A stretch of DNA of 35,000 nucleotides from Halisarca cf. caerulea (lineage: Eukaryota; Porifera; Demospongiae; Chondrillida; Halisarcidae): positions 2,791,975-2,826,974 of the forward strand of contig CAUJGJ010000161.1 in NCBI GenBank assembly GCA_963170055.1, written 5' to 3'. The notes beneath the pieces were generated by a model. The model ran no database searches. It was not told the origin of the DNA and saw nothing but the letters and a program-made list of their open reading frames with translations. The position numbers were made by a program, and so were the translations under genes. Below, piece after piece: positions 1 to 10,491 of the stretch. Every line of letters starts with the position of its first letter. Within the stretch, counting starts at the first letter, position 1.

Positions 1-2665
1 GAAAAGGAAAAAAGTACATGTAGAATATAAAAGTATATACAAAGAGATTGAAACTGTTTGTACAAAAGAATTCTAAAAATAAATAAATAAAATATTAAGA
101 AAATGAAGTTCAGAATTTACATTGAAGAATTAGTACATGCAGCAATAAAAAATAATTAAATAAGATTTGATTAAGCAGAGTAAGGGATGGAATACAAAAG
201 ATAATTACAATGAAGAAGTCATTAGAAAAAGTAGTCTTTACAAAGTTTTGAGAACGCCCTGAAGTCTGTACAAGTTCTCATCTTATCAGGAAGAGACCGC
301 CACAATGAAGCACCAGAGAAGCTGAAGGCCTTTTGTCCGAAGCTGGTTCTCGAGGGAGGCAGATTTATTTGGTGGGTGGAAGAGGAGCGTGTGTTATAGT
401 GAGAGGAGGGGGAAGAGAAAAGTTGGGAAAGATAAGAAGGAGACTCGGAAGACAAGCATTTGAACACAGTTTGAGCCAAGTGGAGATTTCTTCTGGCAGA
501 GAGAGTAGAAAGACCAAGTTCAGAACGAGCAGCAGAAGCAGAATAATCTCTACGCTTACGAAGGACAGTACGACAAGCAAAGTTTAGTAGAGTTTCCAAG
601 CGAAGAGCTTCATCCTTAGTACACCCAGACCAGGCAACATCGCAATAGTCAAAGGAAGGAAGAATGTAAGATTTTAGATACAGAAGAAGGAGGGGCTGAG
701 GGAGAAACCAAGAGAGACGACGTAAAAGGTGGAGGCTACGGGTGACCTTGTTACAAACTAAATTGATGTGATCGGACCATGTCAGAGTGTCATTGACCAA
801 GACTCCAAGAAACTTAAAGGACTGAACCTGTTCTACATGCACATCATCAATTCTCAACACCAGCTTGCTGTCAACCTTCTTCCTAGCAGAATGTATTAAC
901 ATACTCTTTGTTTTAAGGGTGTTTAGTTTCAAACCATTTTGTTGTAGCCACAAGTTTGCCAGGTCAAGAGTTACTTGAAGAGAAGAGTTAATAGAAGGAA
1001 GATTGTCACTAATGATAAAGATAGTGGTGTCATCAGCAAACAGTACAGTTGAATCAGGAGGAAGAGCAGAAGGAAGATCATTTATGAAGGTAGAGAAGAG
1101 GGTGGGACCAAGTATTGAGCCTTGGGGAACGCCGGAGCTGGGGAAACCAAGTGACGAATAAGAGTTTTCGACCCGAGTAACATGAGAGCGGTTGGAGAGA
1201 TAGGACCTAAACCAGGAGATTGTGGAAGGAGACAGACCAAAGCGAGAAAGCTTAAGCAGGAGAAGATCATGTGGGACAGTATCAAAGGCTTTGGAAATGT
1301 CTAGAAACACTACTCCTACATATTTTTTGTTATCAAGAGCTTTGTACCACTTATCCAGGCAATGAAGAAGAAGAGTTTGCGTAGAGTGAGATGGACGGAA
1401 GCCAGACTGGAGGGGAAAGAGAAGGTTGTTTGAGTTGAGATGAGAAGAAAGTTGTTGCTGGACATGTTTCTCTAGGAGCTTACTAGAAACAGGAAGAAGG
1501 GAGATAGGCCGGTAATTAGAGGGATTGGCACGATCACCACCTTTGTGAAGTGGATGGATGGAGGCGCATTTCCAAGGCTCGGGGAAGACAGAAGAAGTGA
1601 TGGAAGAGTTCAAGATGGAAGAAAGGGGATAGCAAATGACAGAACGAGCAGCTATAAGGGCAGTAGAAGGAATGTTATCAAGACCAACAGCACACTTAGA
1701 TTTTAGAGAAACAAGAGAATTTTTAACCCAATCGGGAGTTGTAGGAGATAGAGATAGGGTTGGAGTAGAAGGCAAGCCAAGGGAAGCAAGATTGGGAGAA
1801 AAGATGGAAGAGCTAACAGAAGCGAAATGGTTATTGAGAGTGTTGGCAATGGAAGTAGAGTCGGACTTGAATGAGGACCAAGTGTCAGATGGAGTTGAAG
1901 AAGTGGCTAGTTTTAGAGTGTTCCAGATAGCTGAAGGGTGTGAGTTCCTACTGAAAAGTCGATGGAAGTATTCAATCTTTGCTTTACGCTGTAACCAGAC
2001 TACACGGTTCCGTTGGGCATTAAAAATGCTTCTAGAAGCAGCAGAGGGGTTGCGACGATAGAAGCGAAAAAGCCGGTCACGCCTGTCCATTTCATCCCTA
2101 ATTGACTTATCTATCCAGGGAGTAGGGTTCTTCTTTACTCTAATGGACTTTAAAGGAGCATGCCTGTCTAGAACTTCAGTGAATAAGCTGTTAAAGGTAT
2201 CCACCTTATCATCAGGATCGTCAAAGATATCAACTACAGACCACGGCACTGAATGAAGATCATCCTCGAAGATATTACTTTGGAAGTTTTTGAAAGAGCG
2301 TCGAGTGATCAGGGTGGGAGGAGGTTTTGGAACAGTATAGACTAGTTGGAGTAGGATGGGTAAGTGGTCGGAAAAGGAAGAGTCAAGAACAAGGGATTTG
2401 GAGATAGGCAGGTCGGGCGAAACAAGAAATAGATCCAAGATGGAGTTGGAAGCATCAGAGTAGCGAGTAGGCTGGGAGATAGGTTGAGAAAGAAGGTGGG
2501 AAGTTAAGAAATTTTGGAATGATTTGGAGTAAGGTTTATCAAGGTTAGCCATGTCAATGTTAAAGTCTCCACAAGCAAGTAAATGCTTCCTAGAAACCAT
2601 TACCGAAGCTATATTGTCACAAAGATCCTGGACAGACTGGGTAATGTATGAATCTGATTTTGGTA
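1..2665 (-). mobile_element. 5'-truncated non-LTR retrotransposon (CR1/Jockey supergroup)
   Basis: A LINE copy lying antisense to UBE2M. Its coding part is described separately. Reading upstream of the ORF start on the minus strand, endonuclease-like codons continue to about 2660 and then turn into unrelated sequence before an in-frame stop at 2703-2705. The copy therefore looks 5'-truncated there, as is usual for target-primed integration. The AT-rich stretch 1-221 would be its 3' UTR; the 3' end may lie at or beyond the window edge, so neither a poly(A)/microsatellite tail nor a target duplication can be confirmed. If UBE2M's missing N-terminal exons lie to the left of the window, the element sits in a UBE2M intron. 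Confidence 0.85.
222..2600 (-). CDS. LINE ORF2: APE-type endonuclease (C-terminal part) plus reverse transcriptase
   Basis: An open frame of 792 residues. The N-terminus carries the end of an exonuclease/endonuclease/phosphatase fold: GDFNID at residues 11-16 and SDHLPI near residue 78. The first part of that domain is missing. The reverse transcriptase follows, with NYRPISLLP near 363, LDISKAFDTVPHD near 435-448 (first catalytic Asp), SGVPQGSILGP near 490 and the FADD catalytic box near 520. The C-terminus (SGASLWRSLPDKMR) is the type seen in CR1/Jockey-supergroup ORF2 proteins. The frame has no stop over 2.4 kb, so this is a young or recently active copy, although it lacks its 5' end and cannot be autonomous as it stands. 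The start codon is simply the first ATG in the remaining frame and need not be used. Confidence 0.93.
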   Translation of the reverse strand: MVSRKHLLACGDFNIDMANLDKPYSKSFQNFLTSHLLSQPISQPTRYSDASNSILDLFLVSPDLPISKSLVLDSSFSDHLPILLQLVYTVPKPPPTLITRRSFKNFQSNIFEDDLHSVPWSVVDIFDDPDDKVDTFNSLFTEVLDRHAPLKSIRVKKNPTPWIDKSIRDEMDRRDRLFRFYRRNPSAASRSIFNAQRNRVVWLQRKAKIEYFHRLFSRNSHPSAIWNTLKLATSSTPSDTWSSFKSDSTSIANTLNNHFASVSSSIFSPNLASLGLPSTPTLSLSPTTPDWVKNSLVSLKSKCAVGLDNIPSTALIAARSVICYPLSSILNSSITSSVFPEPWKCASIHPLHKGGDRANPSNYRPISLLPVSSKLLEKHVQQQLSSHLNSNNLLFPLQSGFRPSHSTQTLLLHCLDKWYKALDNKKYVGVVFLDISKAFDTVPHDLLLLKLSRFGLSPSTISWFRSYLSNRSHVTRVENSYSSLGFPSSGVPQGSILGPTLFSTFINDLPSALPPDSTVLFADDTTIFIISDNLPSINSSLQVTLDLANLWLQQNGLKLNTLKTKSMLIHSARKKVDSKLVLRIDDVHVEQVQSFKFLGVLVNDTLTWSDHINLVCNKVTRSLHLLRRLSWFLPQPLLLLYLKSYILPSFDYCDVAWSGCTKDEALRLETLLNFACRTVLRKRRDYSASAARSELGLSTLSARRNLHLAQTVFKCLSSESPSYLSQLFSSPSSHYNTRSSSTHQINLPPSRTSFGQKAFSFSGASLWRSLPDKMRTCTDFRAFSKLCKDYFF

Positions 2666-3082
2666 TGAGATGTGCGTACTGTACATGTGTTACTGTTAAG
2701 GGTTATACAGGAAGGCATTCTGTTGAAGGTTACGCGGCAAGGCATTGTGCATAGTTGCTGTGATCCTGTTCACATCTTTAGATTGTTGCTTCATACATAC
2801 GTACATAGTTTAGTGCACTCAAGTATCAGTGCTCTATCTAGGATTACAATTTTGGGGGGAAGCTTGAGTATTGCAGTGAATGACTGCCGTGCAAGATATG
2901 TACATAGATTTGATGCATGTATTGTATGTGTATAGCAGGGTGATGGGGGGGGGGGTAATTACAAAGTATAGTAGGGTACCAGGTATAGTAGGATATCAGG
3001 TACATGTATGTATATGTGGTATCCTAGAAATCTATAAAACACATGTACATGCAGTGTAGTGATAATAGAGGTGCATGCAGAT

Positions 3083-3265
3083 ATTGTTATGGAATGCAGG
3101 GGTATCTATATATGTATGAAACTAGGGGGGTCTGTGGGCATTCCCCCCCCCCCCCCCCCCTCCCCCCCACAGGGAAAATTCGAGTTTTTAGGTGAGATTA
3201 TGTTGCATTTGAGGCCATTTTAGACCATTCAAGGCCAATTTTCACTCTCAAGTAGGGCCTTCTCT
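3083..3265 (+). repeat. Dispersed repeat family R1, copy A
   Basis: Contains the series GGGAAAATTCGAGTTTTTAG, GAGGCCATTTTAGACCATTC and CTCAAGTAGGGCCTTCTC, which recurs in copy B (3387-3615, same strand) and copy C (11325-11545, opposite strand). Copies share roughly 80-90 percent identity by eye. No coding potential is visible. The C-tract at 3143-3162 is expanded in this copy. Confidence 0.75.
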
Positions 3266-3327
3266 ATAGTAATGAAATGAGTGTCTGTGTACTTACATGT
3301 GCACACATGTGTGTGCATGCGTGCATG

Positions 3328-3329
<2 letters not shown>

Positions 3330-3369
<40 letters not shown>

Positions 3370-3371
3370 TG
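3330..3371. repeat. (GT)n microsatellite
   Basis: About 20 GT units between R1 copies A and B, preceded by a GCATGC-rich transition. Confidence 0.95.
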
Positions 3372-3386
3372 TTTGTACACGCCCAG

Positions 3387-3615
3387 ATATATTATGGAGT
3401 GCAGGAGTATACGTACTTAACTAGAGGGGTCTTGGGGCATGCCCCCTAGGGAAAATTTGAGTTTTTAGGTTATAAGGTTGTATTTGAGGCCATTTTAGAT
3501 CATCCAAGGTAAATTTTGACACTCAAGTAGGGCCTACTCCATAGTAATTTGTATTGCAGTTGGAATTTTTTTTGGGGTGGAAGCTTCCCCCCCCCCCACT
3601 GGATAGAACCCTGAG
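3387..3615 (+). repeat. Dispersed repeat family R1, copy B
   Basis: Second copy of R1, extending further right than copy A with the segment GGGGTGGAAGCTTCCCCC and GGATAGAACCCTGAGTATTG. The same extension is present in inverted form in copy C. It lies 71 bp before a UBE2M exon. Confidence 0.75.
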
Positions 3616-3686
3616 TATTGTACCGGTCAGTTCCTCTAATAATTATAATAACAACTGTTGTAAACGCTGCGCTACATTTCCTGTAG

Positions 3687-6600
3687 ATTGGACAAGGATA
3701 TCCTCATGAAGCTCCCAAAGTCAAGTGTGAAACGAAGGTAGGTTTTTTTATGTTTTAGTACATTTAATCTACATACGTTCATACGTGCGTAGTTCTGTAT
3801 TTCATTTTGATGGTATTCAGTACACTCTCAGGATCATAGGCTGTCAAATGCTAAGTAGAAAGAAGTGCCTACAGTATACACTAGTAATGTTGTAATATTG
3901 TACTTTTGTCAGGAGAGGATCTGAATTATTTTATGATATTAGCATTCTTTGAACAATTTCTGATGTTTTTGAGCGTATCAACTTCTGTATTGATTAGTGT
4001 ATTTGCATTAATTTTACAAAGGTTTGCTGCCTCATGCTGTCATATAAAACTGTGTAGACATGTTTACAAGTATTTTTCTTGTTCTACTTGCTGCCTTTTG
4101 TTAGCTTTTAGACATGTTTCACTGTGTATACGGACTACTTAATCTTGTGTCTGGTGATGTCAAACAATGAATGATCAGTTTTTTGTGTTTATAGTATTAC
4201 ATGTTGTGAATGTACACAGGTGTATCACCCCAACATTGACCTAGAGGGCAACATTTGCTTAAATATCTTAAGGTGAGATGTGAGTTTACTATACCTTCTG
4301 ACGTGGAAATTGGAATACGTTGTGTGTTTGGAGTAAACATACATGCGTACAGTGTACTCTCATTAATCCGCCGCAATTCGTTTTGACATTTTTTGGCGGA
4401 TTAACAGGTTTGGCGGATTAATGAAATTGGTCATACATACAGTAGTAGAAACAGTAAAAATACAAAAGGGTAATAGAACTTCAAACTTGGGCTTCCGCAG
4501 TCGTTTCTGAGAGAGTTGATGTGCTTCGCGGATCTCCCAGTCGGCCTTACGCTTCAACACATCGCCAACTGTCCTTCTTGCGATATGGAAGCTCCATTTC
4601 TTTGAAAAATGTTCTGAAATTTGCTCCTGTATTGATTTACTATTCTTTCCTTGAAAGCGCATATCTCCTTCTTCTGGGTGATAGTTAACTCGCATCTACT
4701 CCGTTTCACTGATGTAGCCATCTTGCAGCTGGCGGATTAAGTGCTAGGTAACACATTATAATTTAGGAAGTGATGTCATAAAATTATGGCGGAGGCGGAT
4801 TAGCGGGTTGGCGGATTACATCAAGAGTATACCTTTACAAGTGAATTCATGCACGCTTTTAACGGCGGATAAGCGGGTTTGGCGTATAAAGCGGTGGTGG
4901 ATTAATGAGAATTCACTGTATTCACATTTCTATTCCTGTGCTTTGCATAGAGTATGTGCAAGAACGTGATCAGTTAATACATACGTACATAGGCAATGAC
5001 CCACACACATTTTATATAAATCCTGATGTTAGTTGGAATAATCAAAAATCTTCACAACAAAATCGGATGTTTCGGCCATGCAGGCCTTCGTCAGCTACAT
5101 ACAATCTGATCAGGAGCAATGAGGAACTAGCTATAAGTACGTACATGATAGGGTGAAAGTCCATTCTCAAGGTTGGTGCTCAAAATTATTCCTCAAAATT
5201 ATTCCGACTAACACTATAGAACATAGCAATGAGCCTCTATGATATTATAAATCCTATATATATTATTATTATAAATTATAAATTAGCATCACAAATCCAG
5301 TTTGTATTGATTTAATGTGTGCATACTAATATGTATGCACAATATTAAATTACTCTTTACATCATTTTCAGGGAGGATTGGAAGCCTGTTTTAACAATAA
5401 ATTCTATTATTTATGGACTTCAATTCTTATTTCTGGTAAGATTGTATATGGATGGCATCTGTGTCGTAACTTCATAGTGATTTATAAATAATTGCTTGAT
5501 ATAAGTACCATTATTAATTTTCATCTAGGAACCCAATGCATCTGATCCACTCAATAAAGGTCAGTGTTTTGATTTATGGATGTGACATTGTACACATGAA
5601 CACCCTTCCCTCCATTTTTTGATGACGTAGTCTTATTAGTCAGTACAGCTTGTAGTGTGTATATTGCTATCTATAACATGGAACAAACAGTAAAGCCGAA
5701 GTGCTAGCATTATACATACATGCGCTGAAAGTGGCCTCAAAAGCTGTTAAACCAGCCACAAGATTACTGTACATGCATGTACTTCTCAGCTCAAAATGGT
5801 TAAAAAAATTGGTGCAGACAATAGTTTTCTTCAAGTGCAGGGATATTTTGGAATGGTCTTGACACCAGTTCCACTTTTGTCTGTTTCTCTTTAACCTACG
5901 TACATTATAAACACAAAGTAGATCTAGCAGTGTTGTTCCTTGTATTTTATCAATTAGACTTTACTTGTGTTGCTAGGCCACCTAAATCTCTTCCAAATGT
6001 CAACACATGAAAATGGCAATGTTACTGGGATACTCAAAGGGCTGTATGCCTATGTACGTACATACCGTACATACCGTTCATACGTGCATAGTTCTGTATT
6101 TCATTTTGATGATATTCAGTACACTCTCAGGATCATAGGCTGTCAAATGCTAAGTAGTAAGAAGTGCCTACAGTATACACTAGTAATGTTGTAATATTGT
6201 ACTTTTGTCAGGAGAGGATCTAAATTATTTTATGATATTAGCATTCTTTGAAAAATTTCTGATGTTTTTGAATGTATCAAATTCTGTATTGATTAGTAAA
6301 TTTCCATTAATTTTACAAAGGTTTGCTGCGTCATGCTGTCATATAAAGCTGTGTATACATGTTTACAAGTATTTTACTTGCTCTACTTGCTGCCTTTTGT
6401 TAGCTTTTAGACATGTTTCACTGTGTATACAGACTACTTACTCTTGTGTCTGGTGATGTCAAACAATGAATGCACAGTATTTTGTGTTTATAGTATTGCA
6501 TGTTGTGAATGTACACAGGTGTATCACCCCAACATTGGCACAGACGGGTATAGGGCTAGGCAGAGTTTAGTTGGACTGAAGTGCACACTGCAAATTCCTA

Positions 6601-7811
6601 CATCCTGTGCATATGTACGTATATGCTACGGGATGTAGGAATTTGCATAGTGTGCACTCAGTCCAACTAAACTCTGCCTAGCCCTATACCCGTCTAGCCT
6701 ATGCCCATCTTGCCCTTTGACCACCTAGCCCTGTGTTTGTTTTACAACTTACCCTTGTTCCAAGTGTTTTTGGAGGATCCTTTTTTATTAAAACCTTTTT
6801 GCACGGTTCTGTGTCAATCCTACATCCTTTTACCATTTTTAAATGGTTTTTATGCACCCTTGTTTATGCGCTTTTTCATTTAAAACGCAGTTGCTCGAAT
6901 AGAGACTGCAAAAGAAGGAAAGATAATCTTGTAAGAAAGAAAATTAAGAAAGTTGACTAAATACCAACTAGATGCAAAGGCTTGAACATAAGAGCACTGA
7001 AGTCGTTGATTATCCAGCATGTGTTATTGTGTACATATGCATTCGCCTAGTCTCACGTAGCCATTCTGCTGATCCGAAAATGGCTGGTCTGGTAAATATA
7101 TGGGATTTGCCTATTAAAAATTTCCTCACTTTAGAAAAATAGGTGCAGCTTCAAAACCTACAAAAGGCACTTGGCGCTTATGATTATTCCTATTGAACTG
7201 AACTCTGTGAAGTGAACTCTGATTGTTAAATCAGAGTCACTGGCGAAAGATGAGACCTCTGGACCCTTCCTGGTGACCTGTAGCTTAATTCGAAAAAACG
7301 ACGAGAAGAAGGATAATCATCTTAAAATGCCAATGGTGTTGTGGAGCCATACATCATCATCTAAGATTTCGAGGCTCTTCAAAAAGCTTGGCCTATTGAA
7401 GGCTTTAAACTTTATATTGTAGCTAGTATACCAAAATGTACTAATATTGCTTTGAAATGCTTCTAACTGTACTGTATCACTAGTTTTCGAACGAAAATAA
7501 AATTTGTGCTAATGTATGGCGGCCATGTTTTTCAGTTTCAATCCTACTTATGGAGTACTACCGTATACTCCATAATATATGTGTGTATGACATAATGCAG
7601 TATGTACATACTGTATGTACATCTCTTTCCTGTCTCTTCATGAGTGTGTGTGTGTGTGTGTGTACTTTTGACATTTGTACTATTTCTTGTTACTGCAGAA
7701 GCAGCAGAAATATTGCTTCAAAATAGACGCTTGTTTGAACAAAATGTTGCGCGTGCTATGAGAGGAGGTTATGTTGGTACCGTGCATTTCGATCGTTGCA
7801 TAAACCATTGA
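3687..7811 (+). CDS. UBE2M: NEDD8-conjugating enzyme UBE2M/UBC12, C-terminal five exons
   Basis: E2 enzyme that passes NEDD8 from the UBA3-NAE1 E1 to cullins. Exons: 3687-3737, 4220-4272, 5372-5435, 5529-5559, 7699-7811, all joined in phase by GT-AG introns and giving 103 residues to a TGA at 7809-7811. The product reads [16 protein letters not shown], then [20 protein letters not shown], then [20 protein letters not shown], and ends [17 protein letters not shown]. These are UBE2M-specific, not generic UBC, sequences. The catalytic Cys is the TGC at 4256-4258, after the HPN motif. The N-terminal ~80 residues, including the tail that binds the E1, are absent and probably lie left of the window, since nothing matching was found between the LINE and 3687. 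Intron 2 carries a pogo-like element; intron 4 (2.1 kb) carries a duplicate of the intron 1/exon 2 boundary and a hairpin. Confidence 0.94.
3771..4240 (+). repeat. Segmental duplication D1, original copy (intron 1 / exon 2 boundary of UBE2M)
   Basis: A 470-bp segment covering most of UBE2M intron 1, its acceptor and the first 21 bases of exon 2. It is repeated at 6070-6539 with only scattered substitutions. The longer functional exon here marks it as the parent copy. Confidence 0.9.
4350..4918 (-). mobile_element. pogo/Tigger-like DNA transposon remnant (non-autonomous, 569 bp)
   Basis: Terminal inverted repeats start CAGTGTACTCTCATTAATCC on the left and, read inward from the right, CAGTGAATTCTCATTAATCC. 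A TA dinucleotide lies directly outside each end (4348-4349, 4919-4920), the expected Tc1/mariner-pogo target duplication. GGCGGATTA motifs recur at both subterminal regions. Inside, on the minus strand, is the start of a CENP-B/Tigger-type transposase (annotated separately), so this is an internal-deletion derivative rather than a structure without ancestry. It sits in UBE2M intron 2. Confidence 0.85.
4438..4717 (-). pseudogene. Fragment of pogo-type transposase, N-terminal HTH region, frameshifted
   Basis: From the ATG at about 4717 the frame reads [20 protein letters not shown], the basic start typical of pogo/Tigger/CENP-B N-terminal domains. Near 4655-4665 the reading shifts by one base, then continues [20 protein letters not shown] and [13 protein letters not shown], ending in [13 protein letters not shown]. 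This matches the second HTH of CENP-B-like DNA-binding domains. The DDE catalytic part is missing altogether. The family assignment rests on motif pattern and on the TA-flanked CAGT ends. Confidence 0.72.
6070..6539 (+). repeat. Segmental duplication D1, second copy with UBE2M pseudo-exon
   Basis: Copy of 3771-4240 placed in UBE2M intron 4. It includes an acceptor (CAG at 6516-6518) followed by 20 bases of exon 2 (codons VYHPNI), after which the match stops and a hairpin starts two bases later. The active-site Cys codon is not included. If spliced in after exon 4 the phase would be wrong, so it should act only as a decoy acceptor. Confidence 0.88.
6542..6695. repeat. Foldback hairpin, ~64-bp arms, 25-bp loop
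   Basis: Left arm 6542-6605 begins AGACGGGTATAGGGCTAGGC. Right arm 6631-6695 is its near-perfect reverse complement, ending GCCTAGCCCTATACCCGTCT. The loop is 6606-6630. It looks like a snapback MITE. It starts two bases after the D1 duplication ends. A more diverged relative of one arm may be present at 14099-14145. Confidence 0.9.
6697..7698. other. UBE2M intron 4, remainder
   Basis: Between the hairpin and the last UBE2M exon. A short GT run occurs at 7646-7662. A short open frame at 6733-6960 resembles no protein family I know and is treated as chance. Confidence 0.6.
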
Positions 7812-10075
7812 CCATTGACGTTTTGCTTGCTGTTCACCTTGCTTAAACTTTAATTTTGTTATGGTTATTATGTATGCATGTACCTTCAACACTATGTTCA
7901 CATGCTAAGTTTTGCCTGTTCCCTTAAATATGGTTGCACATATTACATGATTGGGTTTTGATATTAAGTACAGCATTTCAAGAAGTTATCCCATTAAGTA
8001 TCACATGCTTTGTGTACAGTAGGCATGCACTGTATACTGTATGTGATCTACATTACTATGTACAGTATGTTATTGTTCTTTTTCTTATGGATTGGGTTCA
8101 TTTTGGTGTAGAGTTATGGCAATTTTAGGCTTGTGCATTCCAAGAATGTGTGTGTGGTACCAGTTGGTTCTGCTGTCTACAAAGTTATGACATTTTACTC
8201 TGCTGTCTACAACTATGCACCTCCCCTAAGGAAGCCAACCGTATAAGGAGATTGTACTTGTCATATATAGAAGCATGGTTAGGAGGTTATTCTCATGCTA
8301 TAAACTCAAATTTTGCAATACCTTTAAATATACTCAAGATAGCCATAAGCATAGGATGTTGAAACTTCTCTGCATGTGCTGGAGAAGCCCCATGCAGATT
8401 TCTATTAAAGGTAATTAATATATATATATACAGTATATACTGTACAGTATATGCAGTTTAAACCAGTATATTATATTTTCATACATTATACGTATATATA
8501 AGGAGATCCTTGCCATCCTCTCAATGTTCACCATATATGCATAATTGAAAACCTCCAGTCTGGGCCCTAAATTTGGCGATTGCAGAATTACGTATGTAGC
8601 CTTGTTAGCAGATCTACAGTAATTAGATGGGGTAGCAGATCAACCACTTTTGAACCATTCATGAGTCATATAGTCAGAGATCATCTGTGTACATGGATGA
8701 GCTGTCAAGCATGACATGCTTGCCATATATTGTATTGCCCCCCCTCCACCCCCTTTATGTATGTGCCACATGCATACAAATCATGTACATGCATGACATC
8801 ACAGGACCCATATATGGTAGTAGGCTATGCAACTCCTGTAGCTGTGTGCATATGATGCATGCTCTTGATCTGCTCCGTTCTAAATTTGCACATTATCTCT
8901 GTCCAAGGTCTTGTCCTATACACAGCCCTCTGCTTCAAGTCCTCCCTACTCTCTGTATTCAATGCATATAGTTGTTCTGAGATCTCCTGGGAGACAATGT
9001 TATATAGTCTGCATGTGATCAGAGATGATTCTACAGCTAGGCTTCACTTCCTGTCAGTTCATGATCAAGCAGTATATGATCAGGGATCAGGAACATAGGC
9101 ATGCTGACATACACCTTTAGCTTTCCCTTGGCTTCTCATTGATCTCCTAGTAATTCCATGTCAACAGCCCGAGATTTCCTCTCTCATCTGTCTGCATGTC
9201 CCGATCGCGAGGTGTAGGAAGTATACTCAAGTGTTGGCAGAGGTCTCATGTAATCTGATAATCTTATTATTATAGAAAGAGAGCCTAGGACACACCTATA
9301 TCATCAACAGCTTTATTCCCTTCTGGCACAAGGTGATCCCATGCAAAGCCAAGGTTCACCTATAGGTGGTTGGTGCTACAGAAGGAGTACATAGGGTACA
9401 TGGTTCAATTAGTGTCTCTATATGCAATCTCTGCTCTAAGATTATGCATTAATAGTAACAGAAACTGTGTAGCCAGCTAGTTGGCTTTGCCCATTTTCCT
9501 TCTTTTGTGTTCTTTGTACGTAGCTAGTTGTGGACAACATAAGATGAGGCAGGAACCCATATAGATGTACTCCATACGCTGAGACAAACTTCCTTGGTCA
9601 TCAGCTCGAGCTCTGAATGACTTTGCGAAGCCCTCATCTGCAGTGGACATCCTTGTGGTCATGCATGGAACTTTAGAGTCACTGTCAGCTTTGGTAGATG
9701 CATGTGCCGATGGGGTATCCATCATCTCATAGCTAGGCCAATTATGCATGCATTCTTTGGTATGGTCACATGTGTGTTTCATGTGATTCAATCATTATTG
9801 TACTGCTTCACAAATATCATCCTCACCTATCGATCATGGTCTATGAGCTGGTGTCAAATTTTGGTGAAGAAAGGTGCAGCAGTTAAGAAAATGCTGCACT
9901 ATGATATACAGTCACACCTGGTTGATCACACATGCACTGCAGGTTTATCTGAAAATTTACCTCATTTATCCATGCAACACTCCAGTCTGCTGTGAATCAC
10001 AATCACTATTCTGTGTACAATTTACCGACCTACACATTAATTATGAGAAACAGATTGCATGATGTGCATAGTTGC
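7812..10075. other. UBE2M 3' UTR and gene-free interval
   Basis: Begins with the UBE2M 3' UTR, with no clear AATAAA placed. The rest is AT-rich with many ATGCATGC-type words and no open frame that resembles a known protein. A short TA microsatellite lies at about 8407-8430. I see no RNA gene. Confidence 0.55.
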
Positions 10076-10079
10076 TATA

Positions 10080-10225
10080 AATGAGGGTCCACTACATCTG
10101 AAGTTAATTACAGTAGCGCTCTTCCATGCATGCCTTGATTAATTTATACCTATTCCATGATATCTTTTGAAGTGCATGATATTGAGCACCTTATATGATT
10201 GCAAAATTATAATGCATATTTATTA
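10080..10225 (+). repeat. Duplication D2, copy 1 (empty site for a MITE)
   Basis: Segment starting TGAGGGTCCACTACATCTGA and running through GAGCACCTTATATGATTGC. It is repeated at 10492-10606 plus 10785-10815 with a few substitutions. This copy lacks the 178-bp element found in copy 2, so it preserves the pre-insertion target. Confidence 0.9.
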
Positions 10226-10271
10226 TTATTACTTGTTATAGATGGTAAGGCACATATGACTCCACTCTGCA

Positions 10272-10274
<3 letters not shown>

Positions 10275-10302
<28 letters not shown>
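10275..10302. repeat. (AT)n microsatellite
   Basis: About 14 AT units followed by a GTATATATGTATGTA transition. Confidence 0.9.
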
Positions 10303-10318
<16 letters not shown>

Positions 10319-10397
10319 TAGTTGTATCCTGGTGAGGGGGCGAATTATGGGCGGATTAAAGTAATGTAGCACAGGTTACTGATATATACACGCTGAT

Positions 10398-10488
10398 CAG
10401 CACTGTATTTCTGCTGTAGCACATCTGGACAGGATATAAGTATTAGTTATATCCTGTCCAGGTGTGCTACAGCAGAAATGCAGTGCTG
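10398..10488. repeat. Foldback hairpin, ~42-bp arms, 7-bp loop
   Basis: Left arm 10398-10439 (CAGCACTGTATTTCTGCTGT...) pairs with right arm 10447-10488 (...CTGCAGTG-type complement) with very few mismatches. It lies directly before copy 2 of duplication D2. Confidence 0.88.
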
Positions 10489-10491
10489 ACT

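Larger units (their letters stand above)
2666..3686. other. Repeat-rich stretch, probably UBE2M intron
   Basis: No exon of UBE2M or any other gene was found here. It holds a poly-C/poly-G tract pair (2946-2955 and 3143-3162), a GT microsatellite (about 3330-3371) and two copies of a dispersed repeat, annotated separately. The acceptor of the first visible UBE2M exon closes it. Confidence 0.6.

Noticed and set aside
365..2061. Open frames on the + strand and in other frames within the LINE
   Set aside because: Shadows of the 792-residue reverse transcriptase frame.
6205..6638. Open frames at 6205-6456 and 6423-6638, and the similar one at 3906-4142
   Set aside because: They lie in UBE2M intron sequence duplicated at D1; the similarity comes from DNA duplication, not from protein conservation.
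6733..6960. Basic 75-residue frame in UBE2M intron 4
   Set aside because: No recognisable motif, intronic position and no splice support.
9477..9791. 104-residue minus-strand frame
   Set aside because: No family resemblance; the region lacks exon-like borders. Could be revisited with RNA-seq.
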